Assembly: GCA_019339365.1 (NCBI GenBank)
Contig: CP079859.1
Span: 3,162,001 to 3,226,000, forward strand
DNA length: 64,000 nucleotides
Direction of reading: 5' to 3'
Source: Vibrio neptunius
GTDB lineage: Bacteria; Pseudomonadota; Gammaproteobacteria; Enterobacterales; Vibrionaceae
Shown here: positions 21,695 through 31,007 of the stretch, piece after piece
Numbering within the stretch: position 1 is the stretch's first letter
Layout of the letters: the number at the start of each line of letters is the position of its first letter
Notes under the pieces: generated by a model
Seen by the model: the letters and a program-made list of their open reading frames with translations, nothing else
Databases searched by the model: none
Told to the model about the DNA's origin: nothing
Translations under genes and position numbers: made by a program

Positions 21695-21827
21695 CATTTT
21701 TTTCGTCAAATTTGAATTACAGCAATAATCCTATTTTTAAATCTTTAACTCGAAGTCGCTCTGATTGTCTTGCCTTGTTATGACACTTTGATATAAATGC
21801 CCTACTGGAAGTATGAGAATGATGTGA

Positions 21828-23354
21828 ATGAAGAAGCATTACTTGAATCGTTGGACGTCAATCAGCGCCTTGCTGTTTTCGGTATTGATGTTATCCGGCT
21901 GTCAGATTGAATCAGAGCCCAAAAGTGATTTGGACCAGATACGTGAACGAGGTGTTTTACGTGTCGGAACTCTGAATAACCAACTGTCCTACTATATCGG
22001 TCTTGATGGCCCTGCGGGCTTGGATTACGAACTGGCTCGCGAGTTCGCCAATGAACTTGGTGTGCAATTGGAAATGAAACCAGCCTATCGTATCTCATCA
22101 CTCTACCCTGCACTGGCCAAAGGTGAAATCGACATTATTGCCGCCGGTTTGACTCAATCTCCTGAACGAATGGAGCGATTCAGACCCGGACCTGCTTACT
22201 ATTACGTTAGCCAACAGGTTGTGTATAAAAAAGGTCAAAGGCGCCCACGTAGCCTAGAGCAACTCCTTAACCTTCAGCCCACGCTTAGCGATGATGGAGA
22301 GGAGCTGCCCATCCTGAAAATTATCAGTGATTCACATGTTAAACAAACACTCAATGCCATCAAAAGAGAAGAACATCCTGACTTCGCGTTTGAAATTGAT
22401 CCTGAAGCAGAGGTGAGTGATCTGCTTAAGCAAGTTTCTGACGGTGATTTGATGTTTACTGTCGCCGACTCCGTCGAAGTATCCCTATCTCAACGTATCT
22501 ACCCTGATATTGCTCTTGCATTTGAACTAACCGAAGACCAGCCTATTTCTTGGTTTGTGCGACGCTCAGAGGACGAAAGCCTATATGCATTGATGATCGA
22601 ATTCTTTGGCTACACCAAACAATCTGGTCACCTCGCATCATTAGAAGAAAAGTATATTGGCCATATTGGCAGCTTCGATTACGTTGATACGCGCGCGTTT
22701 ATCCGTGCACTCAATTCAAAACTTCCTCAATGGGCACCACTGTTTAAACAGTATTCAGAAGAGTTTGACTGGCGTTTGGTGGCTGCTTTAGCTTATCAAG
22801 AATCGCATTGGAATCCGCTCGCTAAATCCCCAACAGGAGTACGTGGCATGATGATGCTGACTCTGCCAACGGCTAAAAGTGTCGGAGTAACCAATCGACT
22901 CGATCCAAAGCAGTCGATTAGAGGCGGAGTTGACTATTTACGTCGTATGGTTTCCCGCATCCCAGACTCCATCGATAAACATGAAAAGATTTGGTTTGCC
23001 CTTGCCTCATACAACGTCGGTTATGGTCACATGATGGACGCAAGGAGACTAACCAAAAAGCAAGGTGGCAACCCGGATTCTTGGGCGGATGTGAAAGACC
23101 GCTTACCGTTGTTGCGCCAGAAAAAATACTACAGCCAAACGCGGTATGGTTACGCCCGCGGTGACGAAGCGCGAAACTACGTCGAAAACATCCGACGCTA
23201 CTATCAGAGCATCATTGGGCATGTCGAGCAGCAATCCGCTGACAGTAGCGATGTCAGCACAGACGATCTTACAGTCATCGAAGTACTAGAGAATGCAACA
23301 CTCTCAGATCCAGCCACTTCAGGTGCTATACCAGCATCAGCAACTCAAGAATAA
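21828..23354 (+). CDS. mltF: Membrane-bound lytic murein transglycosylase F
   Basis: Cleaves peptidoglycan between MurNAc and GlcNAc with formation of anhydro-MurNAc. 508 residues. The N-terminus is a lipoprotein signal with lipobox LSGC (Cys25), so it is probably lipid anchored. A solute-binding-protein family 3 domain follows (about 37-275, starting LDQIRERGVLRVGTLNN), then an SLT catalytic domain (about 290-450) with the catalytic Glu in ALAYQESHWNPLAKSP. The two-domain architecture is diagnostic of MltF. Adjacent and divergent to purL, as in related genomes. Confidence 0.93.
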   Translation: MKKHYLNRWTSISALLFSVLMLSGCQIESEPKSDLDQIRERGVLRVGTLNNQLSYYIGLDGPAGLDYELAREFANELGVQLEMKPAYRISSLYPALAKGEIDIIAAGLTQSPERMERFRPGPAYYYVSQQVVYKKGQRRPRSLEQLLNLQPTLSDDGEELPILKIISDSHVKQTLNAIKREEHPDFAFEIDPEAEVSDLLKQVSDGDLMFTVADSVEVSLSQRIYPDIALAFELTEDQPISWFVRRSEDESLYALMIEFFGYTKQSGHLASLEEKYIGHIGSFDYVDTRAFIRALNSKLPQWAPLFKQYSEEFDWRLVAALAYQESHWNPLAKSPTGVRGMMMLTLPTAKSVGVTNRLDPKQSIRGGVDYLRRMVSRIPDSIDKHEKIWFALASYNVGYGHMMDARRLTKKQGGNPDSWADVKDRLPLLRQKKYYSQTRYGYARGDEARNYVENIRRYYQSIIGHVEQQSADSSDVSTDDLTVIEVLENATLSDPATSGAIPASATQE

Positions 23355-23363
23355 ATAAGCGTA

Positions 23364-23399
23364 CAAGTGCACAATCATTGTTTAATGATTGTGCACTTG
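23364..23399. repeat. Perfect 16-bp inverted repeat with 4-base loop
   Basis: The arm CAAGTGCACAATCATT, the loop GTTT and the perfectly complementary arm form a hairpin starting 10 bases after the mltF stop. No T tract follows, so it is not a standard terminator. It could be a 3'-end stabilising stem or an operator. Confidence 0.85.
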
Positions 23400-23561
23400 A
23401 ATTCTACTAAATCACCCATACATAATATCGTGTGATAGCTATCTCATAAACATTATTAAAATGGTAACAAAGAACTGGTAGAAATCAGTTACTCAATATA
23501 ATCAGTGCCTTCAATTAAGAAAGCAATAATCTAGATATAACCTATAGTAGGAGGTTGTTTT

Positions 23562-23735
23562 ATGCGTAGACATAAAATGCAGTCAAAACGCCTTAATAAA
23601 ACGGTGGCAGCCAACCGTCGAAAAAGAATGCTCAGTAACAACAAGAAAAAAAGTCATTGCTCGTCACAGAGCTTTTATGCAGCTAAGTTGCGCATAAGCC
23701 CAGTAGGCAAACACCTAGATGCAGGTGTTTGCTGA
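23562..23735 (+). CDS. Possible small basic protein, 57 residues
   Basis: ORF starting MRRHKMQSKRLNKTVAANRR with an excellent TAGGAGG ribosome site seven bases upstream. It is very basic (many Lys and Arg in residues 1-31) and ends LDAGVC. No family recognised. The last codons lie in a 10-bp inverted repeat (23707-23732, GCAAACACCT/AGGTGTTTGC) that could be part of a terminator instead. As printed it overlaps the 3' end of tadA, but the repaired tadA stops at 23741 and the overlap disappears. Moderate to low confidence; a chance ORF is possible. Confidence 0.4.
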   Translation: MRRHKMQSKRLNKTVAANRRKRMLSNNKKKSHCSSQSFYAAKLRISPVGKHLDAGVC

Positions 23736-23740
23736 GAACC

Positions 23741-24251
23741 TTACCCTTCTGAGCCCTTCGCCTGTTTCTGCGCTTTTTTTCTCTTTGCGACGACGTTTAA
23801 AGAACGCTTGAAGTTGACCTCGACACTCTTCTTCCATCAATCCTTGTTCAATATCGGCATAGTGATATGCTGCCTGATGTTCAAACAAGTTAAGTACTGT
23901 TCCCGCCGCACCCGCTTTTAGATCCGGGGCACCATAAACAATACGTTTAACCCGACTGTGAAGCAGAGCGCCAGCGCACATAGGGCATGGTTCTAAGGTG
24001 ACGTATAGCGTTGTGTCCAACAATCGGTAGTTTTCCAGTACTTTGCCTGCTTTGCGTAATACTTGCATTTCAGCATGAGCCGTCGCGTCATGATGACCAA
24101 TTGACTGATTCCATCCTTCCGCAATGATCTCACCATCTTTGACTAGTACAGCGCCAACGGGGACCTCTCCCTCTTCTTCGGCCTGAGCAGCAAGCTCCAT
24201 AGCTCGGCACATAAAAAACTCATCTTCAGGGGTAAATTGAGATTCTGACAA
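23741..24251 (-). CDS. tadA: tRNA-adenosine deaminase TadA, 3'-end frameshift
   Basis: Deaminates A34 to inosine in the tRNA-Arg(ACG) anticodon; essential in E. coli. The zinc site is HAEMQVL (catalytic HAE) and PCPMCAGAL (PCxxC). The protein runs to FFKRRRKEKK, where a run of seven T (23774-23780, A on the coding strand) shifts the frame into an atypical tail ending at 23715. With six bases it reads KKAQKQAKGSEG and stops at 23741, giving 169 residues and a Lys/Gln-rich tail typical of TadA. I therefore give 23741 as the end; the unrepaired frame ends at 23715. Confidence 0.93.
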
Positions 24252-24363
24252 AGAAAACTCCGGTTATATGCGTAAACGACTAGAGGTAGCAAATTCTACC
24301 CGTATGAACGCTTAAGTGAAAGCCGGGCACCGAGCACCTCCCGCGTCATCCCAGCACAAAAAA

Positions 24364-24393
24364 GAAAGCGCCAGTCTTTCGACCAGCGCTTTC
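24364..24393 (-). terminator. Rho-independent terminator after AbgT-family gene
   Basis: Stem GAAAGCGCTGGTC paired with GACTGGCGCTTTC (one mismatch) on the minus strand, followed by a T run. Confidence 0.88.
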
Positions 24394-24424
24394 AAATTTC
24401 AAATACCTAAATAGTAAGCGGTAT

Positions 24425-25984
24425 TTACATTGTGTATGTGTATGGCGCTTGAATACCTAGAGGAATACCTAGCATCCAGTAAGCCACTAGGAAGATAGAC
24501 CAACCAATTAGCATGGCAATCGAGAATGGCATCATTAGTGATGCTAACGTGCCGATACCCGTCGACTTCACGTAACGTTGACAGTAAACCACCACTAACG
24601 GGAAGAACACCATCAGAGGAGAAATGATGTTCGATACAGAGTCACCAACACGGTAAGCCGCTTGCGATAGTTCAGGAGAGATCCCCACAGCCATTAGCAT
24701 AGGCACGAGAATCGGACCAATCAGTGCCCATTTTGCAGATGCAGAACCAATTAGAAGGTTTACAGAAGCTGTTAGTAGAATCATACCGATGATCGTAGCT
24801 TCACCTGGTAGGTTCATCGCTTTCAGACCCTGAGCTCCATATAGCGCAAGCATAGTACCTATGTTTGACTGCGCGAATGCTGATAGGAACTGAGCACAGA
24901 AAAACGACATTACGATGTAAGCGCCCATTGTAGACATAGTGTCCGCCATCGCTTTGATGATGTCGTTACTTGTCTTGAACGTGCCAGACACTCGGCCGTA
25001 AACGTAACCAGGGATGATGAACAGAATGAAGATCAATGGAACGATCGACTTCATTAACGGTGCTGAGAACGCTGTAATTTCACCTTCAGGAGAACGCAGT
25101 GCTGAGTTATCTGGAATGATTGCAGCAATAAGAACAGCGATACCAGCCATCATCGCCCAACCCGCGTAACGAAACGCTTTAGACTCGAGCTCGGTGAAAG
25201 AACCTAGATCTGGTGCTTTCTCTGCGTCTTCGTCAATTGGCGTGTTCGCTAGGCGCGGTTCAATGATCTTCTCAGTTACATACCAACCGATAGCAACAAT
25301 GATTATTGAAGATAGGCCAGTGAAGAAAATGTTCGCTAGTGGGTTAACCACGTATTCAGGATCAAGAACTTGCGCCGCTGTCTGAGTGAAGCCCGCTAGC
25401 AGAGGATCGATACCTGAAGGGATAAAGTTTGCAGAGAAACCACCGGATACACCAGCAAACGCTGCTGCGATACCGGCTAGAGGGTGACGACCTGCGGCGT
25501 GGAAGATGATACCACCAAGAGGAATAACCAGCACATACCCCGCATCTGCAGCGGTATGCGATACGATAGCCACCAGAATAAGCATTGGAGTAAGAAGCTT
25601 AGCTGGCGTGAAGTTGAGCATCTTCTTAAGGCCCGTCGTGATAAAGCCAGAAGAATCAGCGACACCCACACCTAGCATTGCGACTAGTACAATACCTAGC
25701 GGAGCAAAACCAGTAAAAGTGGACACCATGTTTGCCAAGAAGCTTGCTAAAGATTCGCCAGTTAAAAGATTATTAATTGCAAGCGCTTCGCCTGAGCGGG
25801 GGTTAATAAGGTCAAAACTTACGTTAGAGAGCAGTGCTGAAGCTGCCCAAGTAATGATCAGTGCCCAAAAGAACAGAATAGCCGGATCTGGGATTTTGTT
25901 GCCGGCACGTTCAATAAAATTAAGAAAGCGGTCCATACCACTCGACTTGGGCGATGGCGCTTTTTTTATAGCTTGGTTACTCAT
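24425..25984 (-). CDS. AbgT-family transporter
   Basis: 519-residue inner-membrane protein with about 11-13 hydrophobic helices. The N-terminal RFLNFIERAGNKIPDPAILF and VADSSGFITTGLKKML are typical of AbgT (p-aminobenzoyl-glutamate transporter) proteins; members either import that folate breakdown product or export sulfonamides (MtrF type). Which applies here cannot be told from sequence alone. The ATG follows TGGAGTTACC. Monocistronic, with its own terminator. Confidence 0.9.
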   Translation of the reverse strand: MSNQAIKKAPSPKSSGMDRFLNFIERAGNKIPDPAILFFWALIITWAASALLSNVSFDLINPRSGEALAINNLLTGESLASFLANMVSTFTGFAPLGIVLVAMLGVGVADSSGFITTGLKKMLNFTPAKLLTPMLILVAIVSHTAADAGYVLVIPLGGIIFHAAGRHPLAGIAAAFAGVSGGFSANFIPSGIDPLLAGFTQTAAQVLDPEYVVNPLANIFFTGLSSIIIVAIGWYVTEKIIEPRLANTPIDEDAEKAPDLGSFTELESKAFRYAGWAMMAGIAVLIAAIIPDNSALRSPEGEITAFSAPLMKSIVPLIFILFIIPGYVYGRVSGTFKTSNDIIKAMADTMSTMGAYIVMSFFCAQFLSAFAQSNIGTMLALYGAQGLKAMNLPGEATIIGMILLTASVNLLIGSASAKWALIGPILVPMLMAVGISPELSQAAYRVGDSVSNIISPLMVFFPLVVVYCQRYVKSTGIGTLASLMMPFSIAMLIGWSIFLVAYWMLGIPLGIQAPYTYTM

Positions 25985-26272
25985 GGTAACTCCATATGTG
26001 ATGTTGTTGTCTTAGGCCTGTAGTCAGGTTTGCAACGACCTATTTATCAACGCCATATTTTATTAAATCCCCCTTTTAAAAGCACAGGATTCCATGATTT
26101 TTTCCATATATGGAGACATATTTTGCAAAATAGCTATCAGTTCACAACAAAATAAAAACAACTAAAACCCATAAATTGAAACAAACTTGAAACCATTTTG
26201 AAAAACATAGAGGAGGTTTGTGGGTAAAAAACTAATAGCATTTGTCTATATAAAATAAGCTACATACTAAAT
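25985..26272. other. Intergenic region, AbgT gene to pilV
   Basis: AT-rich DNA holding the AbgT promoter and the 3' end of the pilin operon. A 12-codon ORF begins with GTG at 26220 behind AGAGGAGG, but it is too short to call. No clear pilV terminator was seen. Confidence 0.45.
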
Positions 26273-26692
26273 TCATTGAATTTGGAAATTGATGTCGTCA
26301 ATACAACCGATAGCTTTTTTTCCATGATGATTTTTCCAGCAAACTTCTACCGTAATGAGCTTTAGTTGAATACCATTCTGTGGCCTTGCCTTAGATTGAC
26401 AACGTATTTGATGCTCGCCAGAAGAGGAAGGTTGACAAGCCGAAAGAGCAAAGCAGGGATCTTGATCAATGGCTTCGAATGGGTAGTTTTTCTGATTAAC
26501 CATTGCACCATGGGTAGTAAATCGCTCAAGCTTTGACTCTGCGAGGTAAAGGGCCTTGGTAGCATGATTCGCCCACTCTGATTTCACTTCGACGTCAACA
26601 TGAAGCTTAGCTAAAGTGAAAGCGCCACCGCTAAGCAGTAATAACGTGAGTAAAACCTCGATGAAACTCAAACCAGATTGGTTAGAAATCAT
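26273..26692 (-). CDS. pilV: Type IV minor pilin, PilV-like
   Basis: 139-residue prepilin-like protein. The class III signal is SNQSG followed by LSFIEVLLTLLLLSGG: cleavage after Gly, Glu at mature position 5, then a hydrophobic helix. Four or more Cys residues in the C-terminal domain can form disulphides. It is last in the operon fimT-pilW-pilX-pilV. The start at 26692 places the pilin leader at normal length; an in-frame GTG-type start at 26701 is possible. It overlaps the pilX 3' end by 11 bases. Confidence 0.8.
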   Translation of the reverse strand: MISNQSGLSFIEVLLTLLLLSGGAFTLAKLHVDVEVKSEWANHATKALYLAESKLERFTTHGAMVNQKNYPFEAIDQDPCFALSACQPSSSGEHQIRCQSKARPQNGIQLKLITVEVCWKNHHGKKAIGCIDDINFQIQ

Positions 26693-27974
26693 ACCAACCA
26701 CCCCGAACCCATAAGGTTGGATGAAGCTTTCTCGCTGGACTGGATGTCACACTTTGCTTGAACTCAGTATCGAGAGAGCCATCGATCAATGCATAGTGGT
26801 CCGGCGCATCTAAAATCAAACCTCCATTCGGATAGAAGCTCCCCTGTTGAAAGTAACTCACCTGCCTCTCCTCAATTTTTGCAATAGAGGAAAATCTACC
26901 CATGATTTTTATCAGGTTTATGGATAGACTTTCATTTTCCATTTTATCCAAACCAGCGTTCTTAAGTGCCGATGGATCAGAAATAAAATGATAAACCAGC
27001 GCATTCAATGCTTGATGTCCCGACACCGCAACAGCTCCATTGTGCAACACTAAAATCAAGCCAGTTTTCAAATGCGTACTGATAGCAAGATTCATCTCTA
27101 TGACTTCTTCTGATGTCAACTCACACCCTCCATACACCCAGATAAACTCATGAGACTTTTCAACGAGTTTTATGATCTCTTGTCCACAGTTTTCGACAAT
27201 TTGAGGAAGAGGCAAATCACTGGCGTTTGCGGGTAATGAGCTTGATAAGTAATCTGGCACATAACCAAAAAGATTGGTCGCTGTCATCACTGCATACCAA
27301 TTATCACGAGCAGTAGCGAAAACTTCCTTAAAGGGCTCAAGCTCTTCTTGTCGGATAAAATCATCCTGAGTAGAAGAAAGTTGCCATGCAAATTTCGTAT
27401 AATTTTTTTCGATGCAACGAGGCTGAAAGCTTTTATCCTCTGAAGAAAAATAGCGTGAAACATCCACCGCTTTCCTTGGTGGCTTGGTGGCATAACTTTG
27501 AGCGTAAAGTTCGCCTTGATATCGAAGCGAAATACAAGCCCATTCTTGTTTAGATATTCTTGTACCATGATGCGGCGAAAGGTATAGCGCACCGCTTACC
27601 AACAAATGATTGATGGCCGTGATAGCACTTTTGATCTTGAGCTCTGGAAGGAGAAAAGCCTTACTTAGGGTGACGTATCCACTGGATGCTCGGATTGTGT
27701 GTGGTCTCCCTGTGACGATTTCAAGTTCATCAAGCCCAAGTAAGCGTTTGCAAAGACTCAAATCTTCCGGAATACGCCCCTTACTTAGAACATTGACGAA
27801 AGCGCAATCTAAGCCTCCTTCGGCTAGCCAGTGAACTTTACGGCTCTCAATCTCGTTTTGGCTACGCTTTATCTGGTAGAACACACCTTTATAGCTGCCG
27901 ATGATCACCATCAAGCTCGCAGCAAGTAACAAACTAGTGACAAAGATAAGAAATGCACCACGTTGCCGCCTCAT
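26682..27974 (-). CDS. Large minor pilin-like protein, PilX/GspK-like position
   Basis: 430 residues. The N-terminus RRQRG then AFLIFVTSLLLAASLM resembles a prepilin signal and helix, but mature position 5 is Phe, not Glu. The segment HWLAEGGLDCAF matches the AE-G motif of PilX-type proteins. It is about twice the size of usual PilX. In type II secretion, GspK is also large and lacks Glu5 and caps the pseudopilus, so a tip role is possible (inference). The start is two bases from the pilW stop, and the gene overlaps pilV, so it belongs to the operon. Confidence 0.7.
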   Translation of the reverse strand: MRRQRGAFLIFVTSLLLAASLMVIIGSYKGVFYQIKRSQNEIESRKVHWLAEGGLDCAFVNVLSKGRIPEDLSLCKRLLGLDELEIVTGRPHTIRASSGYVTLSKAFLLPELKIKSAITAINHLLVSGALYLSPHHGTRISKQEWACISLRYQGELYAQSYATKPPRKAVDVSRYFSSEDKSFQPRCIEKNYTKFAWQLSSTQDDFIRQEELEPFKEVFATARDNWYAVMTATNLFGYVPDYLSSSLPANASDLPLPQIVENCGQEIIKLVEKSHEFIWVYGGCELTSEEVIEMNLAISTHLKTGLILVLHNGAVAVSGHQALNALVYHFISDPSALKNAGLDKMENESLSINLIKIMGRFSSIAKIEERQVSYFQQGSFYPNGGLILDAPDHYALIDGSLDTEFKQSVTSSPARKLHPTLWVRGGWYDF

Positions 27975-27975
27975 T

Positions 27976-28606
27976 TCACCAATTCCTCTGCTTAATAGTA
28001 AACGTAAGCGACTGGGTGACTTGTGGCTGAGTAGAAAGTTTAGTGGAGAGTGTAATAGTCACCAGTGCCGAAGACAAAGAAAGGCCAGACAATCGCTCAA
28101 CGTCCAGTGCAAAAGAATCAACCACGATACGGCGGCGATCAAACAAGGTGTTACAGGTGTTACCAAAATGGACGTTAAAATTCTCTGCTTCATTAACGGA
28201 CATGACATATGGCAATTTTTTTCTCACACACCTTAAGAAGGTCCGGAGACTGTGTCTCTCTTTGATACACTACGTTAGTGTATGCTTGCTCTGTTCCTAC
28301 TTCACCTGAAAGATAGGCATAAGCGATGAGACTCGTTTGATTATCGACCCTGACATGGTAAGTCTGTGTCGCACCAGACAGAATCGCTCTTGTACTAAAA
28401 CTGCCATTATACCCCGCTCGATGTAAATCTTGCTTCATCGTTTGAAGAACGCTATTTGTATTTTGAACTAGCATGAGTTCGTTAGCACGACGAACGCTCA
28501 CCTGGTTGTGATGGGTTAACATGCCAATAACCATACCAATAATCACAACACTGATAGCGCTAGAGATAAGGAACTCTATTAAGCTTGTTCCTCTTTGTTT
28601 TAACAC
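27976..28606 (-). CDS. pilW: Type IV minor pilin, PilW-like, one frameshift
   Basis: Prepilin with leader MLKQRG and mature start TSLIEFLISSAISVVIIG (Glu5 present). The frame breaks at a seven-T run at 28216-28222 (A on the coding strand); with six, the protein continues VCEKKLPYVMSVNEAENFNV to a stop at 27976, giving 209 residues. Cys residues in the C-terminal part fit the disulphide-bonded pilin head. The start is GTG at 28606, directly abutting the repaired fimT stop. Confidence 0.82.
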
Positions 28607-29112
28607 TCAGCATGCCTCGTAGCCAAGATAGGTTGAGCTTGGAGAACAAACTCGCACAATTGCGGAACGAAAATGTGTTCTAAGTTCGAGAGCCATCTGC
28701 GAACGCTGGCGAGGAAAAAAATGAATCGGCCGCTTTTAGGTCGGCCATGAGTGGCGTCAAAACTGATTTGATTTGAGCTATAAGTCGTCTCGATCTCTAT
28801 CCCAGAAAATGAACTTCCCGACAAACGCATTAATACCTCACCCTGATACTCCTTTTCACTGTCAGTTAGCTCCAACTCCCAACTACCGTTAACGATTGAC
28901 AAATGGATCCATAGTGGCTGCCGACGCATGACTGCAAGAGATTTAGCCATGACCACAAAACCATTGAGTTCAGTCGCTAACCTGGTCATTTTGGTGGTCA
29001 TAGAAACAGATTCAAAGCTGGGTATCACTCGTGATACAGCAACACAAACCAGCGATAGAACGATCAGAGTTTCGACCAATGTAAAGCCACGAGGTGTTTC
29101 CCAATTTTCCAT
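28607..29112 (-). CDS. fimT: Type IV minor pilin, FimT/GspH-like, one frameshift
   Basis: Prepilin with leader ending TPRG and mature start FTLVETLIVLSLV (Glu5). GspH/FimT domain. The frame as printed runs to 28600 in an atypical tail. With eight instead of seven A in the run at 28715-28721 it reads FFPRQRSQMALELRTHF and ends SPSSTYLGYEAC at a TGA (28607-28609) that directly abuts the pilW GTG, an operon-like junction. The repaired protein has 168 residues. FimT homologues bind DNA in some naturally competent bacteria. First gene of the four-gene minor-pilin operon. Confidence 0.82.
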
Positions 29113-29200
29113 GTAAAGCCAAAGAGGAGCAAAACCATACTTGGCTCGATGCTAACATTAAGAAACAATGACAAGACACTAAAGAAAAGAGGGATTCGGA

Positions 29201-29638
29201 GTGTTTGGTGAAAATCGTTGCGAACAGTGCAACCAAAGTCTAAACGGAATGACTTTGATCGAATTGTTGGTGGTGACAAGTGTGATTGCCACTTTAGCTA
29301 TTTTTGTCTATCCCAAATACTTGGAGTTCGTTCGTCAATCTCATCGAGCCACTGCGATTGCAGACTTAGCTAGGATTCAACTTGAGTTGGAATCCAACTT
29401 TAACGGCAGATATCAATGGGAGCACATTTTATCCGGTGGTCGATGCACTCTTTGTCAGACTGACCAAAGGCGGTTCATATTTTCTATCACTAGTGGAGCT
29501 AATACAGCTTACATTATCAAAGCGACCGCCCAAGCCGATACTCAACAAAATCTCGATGTCTGCTTAGTAGAAAACAAAACAAACGAATTAAGCTTAGATG
29601 CGAGCAACAACCAACGCCCAACCACCTGCTGGCCATAA
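29201..29638 (+). CDS. Type IV minor pilin, PilE-like
   Basis: 145-residue prepilin with mature start MTLIELLVVTSVIATLAIFVYP after Gly16 (Glu5 present) and a C-terminal domain with paired cysteines (CTLCQ and a C-terminal Cys two residues from the end). The leader is longer than usual and contains two Cys. The start is GTG at 29201. It is divergent from the fimT operon and convergent with dnaJ. Confidence 0.8.
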   Translation: MFGENRCEQCNQSLNGMTLIELLVVTSVIATLAIFVYPKYLEFVRQSHRATAIADLARIQLELESNFNGRYQWEHILSGGRCTLCQTDQRRFIFSITSGANTAYIIKATAQADTQQNLDVCLVENKTNELSLDASNNQRPTTCWP

Positions 29639-29665
29639 AAAAAGCCTGCATAGTAGCAGGCTTTT
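29637..29665. terminator. Bidirectional terminator between pilE-like gene and dnaJ
   Basis: Stem AAAAGCCTGC/GCAGGCTTTT with a 6-base loop, A run before and T run after, between convergent genes. Confidence 0.92.
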
Positions 29666-29679
29666 TGCTCGTTTTTGGG

Positions 29680-30828
29680 CTAGCTGGTCAGATCATCAAA
29701 GAACTTCTTCACACCATTGAAAAAGCCTTCGGCTTTTGGCTTGTGCTTCGTTGCCGCTTCGCCACCGCAAGATTCTTCAAACTCTTTCAATAAATCTTTC
29801 TGACGCGTACTTAGATTCACTGGCGTTTCGACAACCAGCTTAACAATCAAATCGCCCACGCCACCGCCACGAACACCCTTGACGCCTTTGCCGCGCATAC
29901 GGAACATTCGGCCCGTTTGAGTTTCGGTTGGCACTTTAAGGTTCACGCGACCATCTAGTGTTGGAACTTCGACTTCACCACCCAGTGCAGCCATTGCGAA
30001 ACTAACAGGTACTTCACAGTATAAGTTGTTACCATCACGTTCAAAGATATGGTGCTCTTTGACATGAACCTGTACGTATAGGTCACCCGCAGGAGCGCCC
30101 ATTTCTCCCGCTTCACCTTCACCAGAAAGACGGATGCGATCGCCAGTATCAACACCAGCAGGAATCTTAACGTTAAGTGTTTTGGTCTTCTGCTTACGGC
30201 CTTGACCATGACATGAGTTACAAGGATCTTTGATGATCTTGCCCTTACCGTGACAGGTAGGACAGGTTTGCTGAACCGCAAAGAAGCCCTGACGCATCTG
30301 AACCTGGCCATGGCCATGACAAGTACCACACGTTTCAGGAGACGAGCCTTTCTTGGCGCCGCTGCCATCACAAACGTCACAGTTCACTAGGGTTGGAACT
30401 TCAATTTCTTTTGAAACACCGCGAACCGCTTCTTCTAGCGACAATTCCATGTTGTAACGCAGGTCCGCCCCGCGTTGAGCGCGTTGCTGACCACCACCTC
30501 CGCGACGGCCACCGCCGAAAATGTCACCAAACACGTCACCGAATATGTCACCGAAATCTGCACCAGCACCGCCGCCAAAGCCACCGCCGCCCATGCCGCC
30601 CTGTTCGAAGGCTGCATGACCATATTGGTCGTAGGCTGCTTTTTTCTGAGGATCCAGTAGGATTTCGTACGCTTCTTTTACTTCTTTAAACTTATCTGCA
30701 GCAGACTCATCACCCTGGTTACGGTCTGGGTGGAATTTCATTGCAAGGCGCTTGTACGCCTTTTTAATATCACGTTCTGATGCATCTCGGCTTACGCCTA
30801 ATACTTCGTAAAAATCACGTTTTGACAT
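29680..30828 (-). CDS. dnaJ: Co-chaperone DnaJ (Hsp40)
   Basis: Stimulates DnaK ATPase and delivers unfolded clients. 382 residues. Order: J-domain with HPD motif ([11 protein letters not shown] near residue 31), Gly/Phe-rich linker (about 75-110), four CxxCxGxG zinc repeats (for example [24 protein letters not shown]) around 150-205, then the C-terminal substrate-binding domains. The start is ATG at 30828 ([11 protein letters not shown]); five extra residues upstream are in-frame but not conserved. Downstream of dnaK on the same strand. Confidence 0.97.
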   Translation of the reverse strand: MSKRDFYEVLGVSRDASERDIKKAYKRLAMKFHPDRNQGDESAADKFKEVKEAYEILLDPQKKAAYDQYGHAAFEQGGMGGGGFGGGAGADFGDIFGDVFGDIFGGGRRGGGGQQRAQRGADLRYNMELSLEEAVRGVSKEIEVPTLVNCDVCDGSGAKKGSSPETCGTCHGHGQVQMRQGFFAVQQTCPTCHGKGKIIKDPCNSCHGQGRKQKTKTLNVKIPAGVDTGDRIRLSGEGEAGEMGAPAGDLYVQVHVKEHHIFERDGNNLYCEVPVSFAMAALGGEVEVPTLDGRVNLKVPTETQTGRMFRMRGKGVKGVRGGGVGDLIVKLVVETPVNLSTRQKDLLKEFEESCGGEAATKHKPKAEGFFNGVKKFFDDLTS

Positions 30829-31007
30829 GTTCTTCGTCACCAATTTATTACTGCAAACGACCGATTGTCGCTTGGTGTTTGTATCATTCTAGATAAAGGC
30901 TTTGTGCAAAAGTACTTATCTGGAAAGACATTATATTTACAAACAGGCGGGCGTATGAGTTGCCCCAAACGCCCGCATAGTACTTTAAGTTAACTCAGAG
31001 TCGAGAA

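Noticed and set aside
26212..26256. 12-codon ORF behind AGAGGAGG at 26220
   Set aside because: Very short and without a target gene downstream in the same direction; cannot be told from chance.
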